Positions 60,300 to 64,000 of a stretch of 64,000 nt of DNA are shown here, piece after piece. This DNA is from Streptomyces sp. P3 (GTDB lineage: Bacteria; Actinomycetota; Actinomycetes; Streptomycetales; Streptomycetaceae), in NCBI GenBank assembly GCA_016893485.2, contig JAFEKX020000001.1, positions 3,162,001 through 3,226,000 of the forward strand, written 5' to 3'. The notes beneath the pieces are model-generated. The model was not told the origin of the DNA. It made no database searches and saw only the letters and a program-made list of their open reading frames with translations. Every line of letters begins with the position of its first letter. Position 1 is the first letter of the stretch. The position numbers were made by a program, and so were the translations under genes.

Positions 60300-61442
60300 T
60301 CACACCCCGGACGAGACCTCAGTCTTCTCGTCCGAGCCTGCTTTCCCTCGGCTTCCGCCAGGGCCTTGTTCCTGCGGACCGAGGACCAGAAGGACCAGCC
60401 GATCAGGACCACGCCGACCAGGCCGGTGATGACCTCGTTGATCTGGTACTGGATGGTGACCATGAGGATCACGGCCAGGGCGCCGATCGCGTAGTGCGCG
60501 CCGTGCTCCAGGTAGACGTAGTCGTCCAGGGTGCCCTGGCGGACCAGGTACACCGTCAGCGAGCGGACGTACATCGCGCCGATGCCGAGGCCAAGGGCCA
60601 TGAGCACGATGTCGTTCGTGATCGCGAAGGCGCCGATCACGCCGTCGAAGGAGAAGGACGCGTCCAGGACTTCGAGGTACAGGAACATGAAGAACGCGGC
60701 CTGGCCTGCCAGGACGACCGCCGAGCGCTGCTTGCCGGTGCGCGCGGCCTCTTCCTCCTCCTCGTGCTCCCGCTCCTCCTCTTCCTCGAGCTTGTCCTCG
60801 AAGTAGCCGGAGAGCCCGCCGACGATCATGTACGTGATCAGACCGGAAATACCGGCGATCAGGACCGTCTGCGCCTTGTCGGCGTGGGCGCCGCCGTGCT
60901 GGTGGGCGTGGGCCGCGAAGGTGAAGGAGGTGATCAGCAGGACGATCAGGGCGATGCAGACCGACAGCATGTCGACCTTGCCGAGCTTGGCCAGGGGCGC
61001 TCGATCCAACGCAGCCACTGGATGTCCCGCTCCTCGAAGATGAAGTCGAGGAAGATCATCAGCAGGAACATGCCGCCGAAGGCCGCGATCGCCGGGTGGG
61101 CGTCGGTGACCAGCTGCTGGTAGTGGTCCTTGTTGTTGAGCGCGAGGTCGACCGCGTCGATCGGGCCGATCTTGGCGGTGACGGCGACGATGACGACGGG
61201 GAACACCAGCCGCATGCCGAAGACGGCGATCAGGACGCCCACTGTGAGGAAGATCTTCTGCCAGAAGGCCGACATCTTCTTCAGGATCCCGGCGTTGACC
61301 ACCGCGTTGTCGAAGGACAGCGAGATCTCCAGGACGGCCAGGATCGCCACGATGCCGAAGGCTTCCCACCCCCGTAGAACGCCGCTGCGACGAGGCCGAG
61401 CGCGGTGACCGCGAACGACCAGCCGAAGGTTTTCAGAAGCAC
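60300..61442 (-). CDS. DUF475 (TerC-like) integral membrane protein (frameshifted)
   Basis: About 380 residues with nine or so membrane spans. Landmarks: ILAVLEISLSFDNAVVNAGI, FGGMFLLMIFLDFIFEERDI, the mid-protein acidic cytoplasmic loop LEEEEEREHEEEEE, and LYLEVLDASFSFDGVIGAFA, the two SFDxA/V signature motifs of the TerC superfamily. Shifts near 61372, 61002 and 60335 must be bridged; the last exposes the true end SDEKTEVSSGV. TerC-like proteins are predicted metal transporters working with TerD. GTG at 61442. Confidence 0.84.
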
Positions 61443-61591
61443 TGGCTACCCAATCGTGTGTTGGGGGCCCCCAGACGGAGTCTGGGGAAGGTCTCCCCGC
61501 GCCGCACTCGGCTTTACTTAAAATTTGACGTCGAGCACTGAGTCTAGAGGGAGACTCCGCCGACCGGGACAGCCGGTGTGGACAACGGCCT

Positions 61592-62166
61592 TTACGAGAC
61601 GTTGACCCCGAAGTCCATGGCGATGCCCCGCAGTCCCGACGCATACCCCTGGCCGACCGCCCTGAACTTCCACTCGCCCTGGTAGCGGTAGAGCTCGCCG
61701 AAGATCATGGCCGTTTCGGTGGAGGCGTCCTCGGAGAGGTCGTAGCGCGCGAGCTCCTGGCCGTCCGCCTGGTTGACGACGCGGATGAAGGCGTTGCTGA
61801 CCTGGCCGAAGGTCTGGCCGCGCTCGTCGGCCATGTGGATGGAGACCGGGAAGATGATCTTGTCGCAGGTGGCCGGCACCTTCGGGAGGTCGACCAGGAT
61901 CGACTCGTCGTCGCCCTCACCCTCACCGGTGAGGTTGTCGCCGGTGTGCTCCACGGAGCCGTCGGGGCTCGTGAGCTGGTTGTAGAAGATGAACCACTCG
62001 TCCCCGAGGACCCGCCCGCCGCCGCACAGCAGTGCGCTGGCGTCCAGGTCGAAGTCGGCTCCGGTGGTGGAGCGCGCGTCCCAGCCGAGGCCGATCAGGA
62101 CGTTCGTGAGGTTCGGTGCGGCCTTGGACAGGGAGACATTGCCCCCTTGGCGAGCGTGACGCCCAT
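61592..62166 (-). CDS. TerD-family calcium-binding protein (frameshifted N-terminus)
   Basis: A 191-residue TerD protein of the canonical kind: [57 protein letters not shown] (Ca2+ loop), [20 protein letters not shown] and [20 protein letters not shown]. One G missing in AAGGGGGCAAT (about 62146) breaks the fifth to tenth residues. ATG at 62166. Closely related to the next gene, from a tandem duplication. Confidence 0.86.
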
Positions 62167-62224
62167 AGTGCTGGTCCTCCCCGAGGTGATGCTTCTTTGG
62201 TTGTCCTGCGCTCCCCCGGGGGGA

Positions 62225-62259
62225 CCCCGGCGCCGCACGGGGACCGCGCGGCGCCGGGG
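62225..62259. terminator. hairpin between the two TerD genes
   Basis: CCCCGGCGCCGC / GCGGCGCCGGGG, a 12-bp stem with 11-base loop. It may attenuate rather than stop transcription into the next TerD gene. Confidence 0.65.
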
Positions 62260-62275
62260 GTGAGGCCCGCGGACG

Positions 62276-62852
62276 TCAGACGTTGACGCCGAAGTCCTGG
62301 GCGATGCCGCGCAGGCCCGAGGCGTAGCCCTGGCCGATGGCGCGGAACTTCCACTCCCGCGCCGTTGCGGTACAGCTCGCCGAAGACCATGGCCGTCTCG
62401 GTCGAGGCGTCCTCGGAGAGGTCGTAGCGGGCGATCTCGGCACCGCCCGCCTGGTTCACCACGCGGATGAACGCGTTGCGGACCTGGCCGAAGGACTGCT
62501 GGCGGTTCTCGGCGTCGTAGATCGAGACCGGGAAGGTGATCTTGTCGACGTCGGCCGGGACCGCCGCCAGGTTCACCTTGATCGCCTCGTCGTCGCCCTC
62601 GCCCTCACCGGTGGTGTTGTCACCGGTGTGCTCGACGGAGCCGTCGGGGCTCTTGAGGTTGTTGAAGAAGACGAAGTTCGCGTCACTGGCGACCTTGCCC
62701 GCGCTGTTCAGCAGCAGTGCGCTGGCGTCGAGGTCGAAGTCGGTGCCGGTGGTGGTGCGGACGTCCCACCCCAGACCGACGATGACCGCGGTCAGGCCCG
62801 GGGCCTCCTTGGTCAGTGATACGTTGCCGCCCTTGCTGAGGCTGACTCCCAC
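62276..62852 (-). CDS. TerD-family calcium-binding protein (frameshifted C-terminus)
   Basis: About 191 residues: [60 protein letters not shown] (Ca2+ loop), [34 protein letters not shown]. One base is missing near 62358; repaired, it ends [25 protein letters not shown]-like, TGA at 62276. GTG at 62852 follows GGAGG. First of the paired TerD genes. Confidence 0.87.
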
Positions 62853-62967
62853 GAGTCCTCCATTGGTGTCCAGGGGCGGGGATGCCCCGTAGTGCGTCGG
62901 TATCGGATCAACGTCTCGATCCTAGTGACGGGTTCCCGACCCTCGCAGGCCCTGGAACCAACAACAA

Positions 62968-63423
62968 TCAGGGTGTCGAGCGCCTTCACGTACTCATTGA
63001 GGTCGCGGGCGTCCGGCAGGCCGTTGATGACGGTCCACCGCACGACGCCCTCCTTGTCGATGATGAAGGTGCCGCGCACGGCACACCCTTTGTCCTCGTC
63101 GAAGACGCCGTAGGCCCGCGAAGTGTTGCCGTGCGGCCAGAAGTCGGAGAGCAGCGGGTACTCCAGGCCCTCCTGCTCGGCGAAGACGCGCAGGGTGTGG
63201 ATGGAGTCGTTCGAGACCGCGAGGAGCTGGGTGTCGCGGTCGGTGAACTGCGGCAGGTTGTCGCGCAGGGAGCACAGTTCGCCGGTGCACACGCCGGTGA
63301 AGGCGAAGGGGTAGAAGAGCAGCACCACGTTCTTCTCGCCCCGGAAGTCGGACAGCTTCACGGTCGCGCCGTGGTTGTCCTTGAGCTCGAAATCGGGGCC
63401 TTGTCGCCGACCTGGATCGCCAT
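62968..63423 (-). CDS. peroxiredoxin, AhpE/Bcp-like (frameshifted)
   Basis: About 151 residues. Reading [10 protein letters not shown] then [40 protein letters not shown] (peroxidatic Cys in TGVC) and [20 protein letters not shown]. One C missing in GGCCCCGAT (about 63398) splits the start. The stop TGA at 62968 gives the usual length but lies in a neighbouring frame after ALDTL; as written the frame runs 150 bases further. ATG at 63423 has AGGA upstream. Reduces peroxides with thiols in the cytoplasm; may support the Ter stress module. Confidence 0.84.
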
Positions 63424-63505
63424 GTCGTCCTGCATCCCTTCGGTGGGGCTGTTCGGGTGAGTCCACTCTCCGACCCACCCTACGCAGCGATCACCGCATG
63501 CGGAC

Positions 63506-63532
63506 GGACGGGCTGGCATGGCCAGCCCGTCC
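63506..63532. terminator. hairpin terminator after the DUF3052 gene
   Basis: Perfect 12-bp stem GGACGGGCTGGC / GCCAGCCCGTCC with a 3-base loop, between DUF3052 (stop 63563, minus strand) and the peroxiredoxin gene. Confidence 0.78.
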
Positions 63533-63562
63533 GGGATTCAACGATCGAGGTACCTCCGTGGA

Positions 63563-64000
63563 CTACCTCTTGGACTTGGCCGCCTTGGGCGTCACCAGCC
63601 GGCTGCCGCTCCAGTCCTTGCCCACGCTGACGCTCTTGGCCGCGGAAAGGCCCGCGGTCGTGGCGGCTTCCGAGATGTCGCTCGGCTCGACGTAGCCGTC
63701 ACGGCCGGTCTTCGGCGTCAGCAGCAGGATCGAGCCGCCCTCCTCGACGTACGAGATGGCGTCCACCAGCACGTCGGTCAGGTCGCCGTCCTCGTCGCGG
63801 AACCACAGCACCACGGCATCGGCGACGTCGTCGTAGTCCTCGTCCACCAGGTCGCTGCCGATGACTTCTTCAATGGCCTCGCGGAGTTCCTGGTCTACGT
63901 CGTCGTCGTAGCCGATCTCCTGGACCACCTGCTCGGGCTGGAACCCCAGCCTGACGGCAGGGTTCGTCCGCTCCTCCGCGTGGTCCGCGGTCGCGCTCAC
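63563..64000 (-). CDS. DUF3052 domain protein
   Basis: A 145-residue acidic protein beginning SATADHAEERTNPAVRLGFQ, with GYDDDVDQELREAIEEVIGS and DYDDVADAVVLWFRDEDGDL, ending in a Lys-rich tail. DUF3052 is found across actinomycetes near the pyruvate dehydrogenase gene aceE, which would lie just beyond the window. The GTG at the window edge is the family start. Intact. Confidence 0.88.
   Translation of the reverse strand: MSATADHAEERTNPAVRLGFQPEQVVQEIGYDDDVDQELREAIEEVIGSDLVDEDYDDVADAVVLWFRDEDGDLTDVLVDAISYVEEGGSILLLTPKTGRDGYVEPSDISEAATTAGLSAAKSVSVGKDWSGSRLVTPKAAKSKR

Overview
The window is about 72% GC, nearly all third codon positions are G or C, GTG and TTG starts are common, and the gene families (DUF397/DUF5753 regulators, TerD paralogues, SCO2322-type secreted protein, GT87-PAP2 fusion, DUF3052) are those of a Streptomyces chromosome. 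From memory, unverified, the right end (TerD genes, DUF475, peroxiredoxin, DUF3052) and the B12/ECF locus at left resemble the S. coelicolor SCO2320-SCO2370 neighbourhood, so this looks like a core-arm stretch, not an island. No prophage, CRISPR array, replication origin or large biosynthetic cluster is visible. One tRNA (Val, UAC) is present.

Layout. 1-3.7 kb: SpoIIE-type phosphatase with a TTA codon, a hydrolase, an XRE regulator, an APH-like kinase. 3.7-9.5 kb: a cobalamin riboswitch followed by two secreted, membrane-anchored proteins and an ECF transporter (T, double A, S), read here as a cobalamin or cobalt capture and import system. 9.5-11.6 kb: secreted transglycosylase, DUF1275 protein, lone TerD protein. 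11.7-16.3 kb: steroid-type P450 and thiolase arranged divergently around palindromic sites, then a LysR/SDR divergent pair. 16.2-17.9 kb: DUF397, XRE-DUF5753 and HATPase genes. 18-32 kb: Tat-exported hydrolase, GT87-PAP2 fusion, O-methyltransferase, FHA protein, paralogous unknown proteins, RibD-like reductase, GNAT, MFS drug pump, peptidoglycan-binding protein, GntR and PepSY-like proteins. 32-44 kb: IS5-type remnant, HAD phosphatase, Mn riboswitch with GDT1-type exporter, secreted HNH nuclease, PhoD, FAD protein, Cu/Zn SOD-like protein, DedA, DUF2277, ketopantoate reductase-like, repeat protein, hydrolase, tRNA. 44-53.8 kb: DUF4097 lipoprotein, coiled-coil membrane protein, NmrA/TetR divergent pair with two operators, secreted amidase, and a PBP plus NodB-like deacetylase operon. 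53.8-64 kb: a Ter (tellurium-resistance-associated) module: HAD phosphatase, StiP/PELOTA protein, PRTase-TRSP protein, CitE-like lyase, four TerD proteins, DUF475 membrane protein, peroxiredoxin, DUF3052.

A dispersed hairpin repeat of about 30 bp (a longer variant is about 55 bp) occurs nine times, twice as a head-to-head pair inside the PRTase-TRSP coding sequence.

Caution: roughly 40 of about 58 protein genes carry one or more apparent frameshifts. Most are repaired by restoring a single G or C in a homopolymer run. The simplest reading is systematic indel error in the sequence rather than mass pseudogenisation, so genes are annotated as spans across the shifts, with each shift noted.
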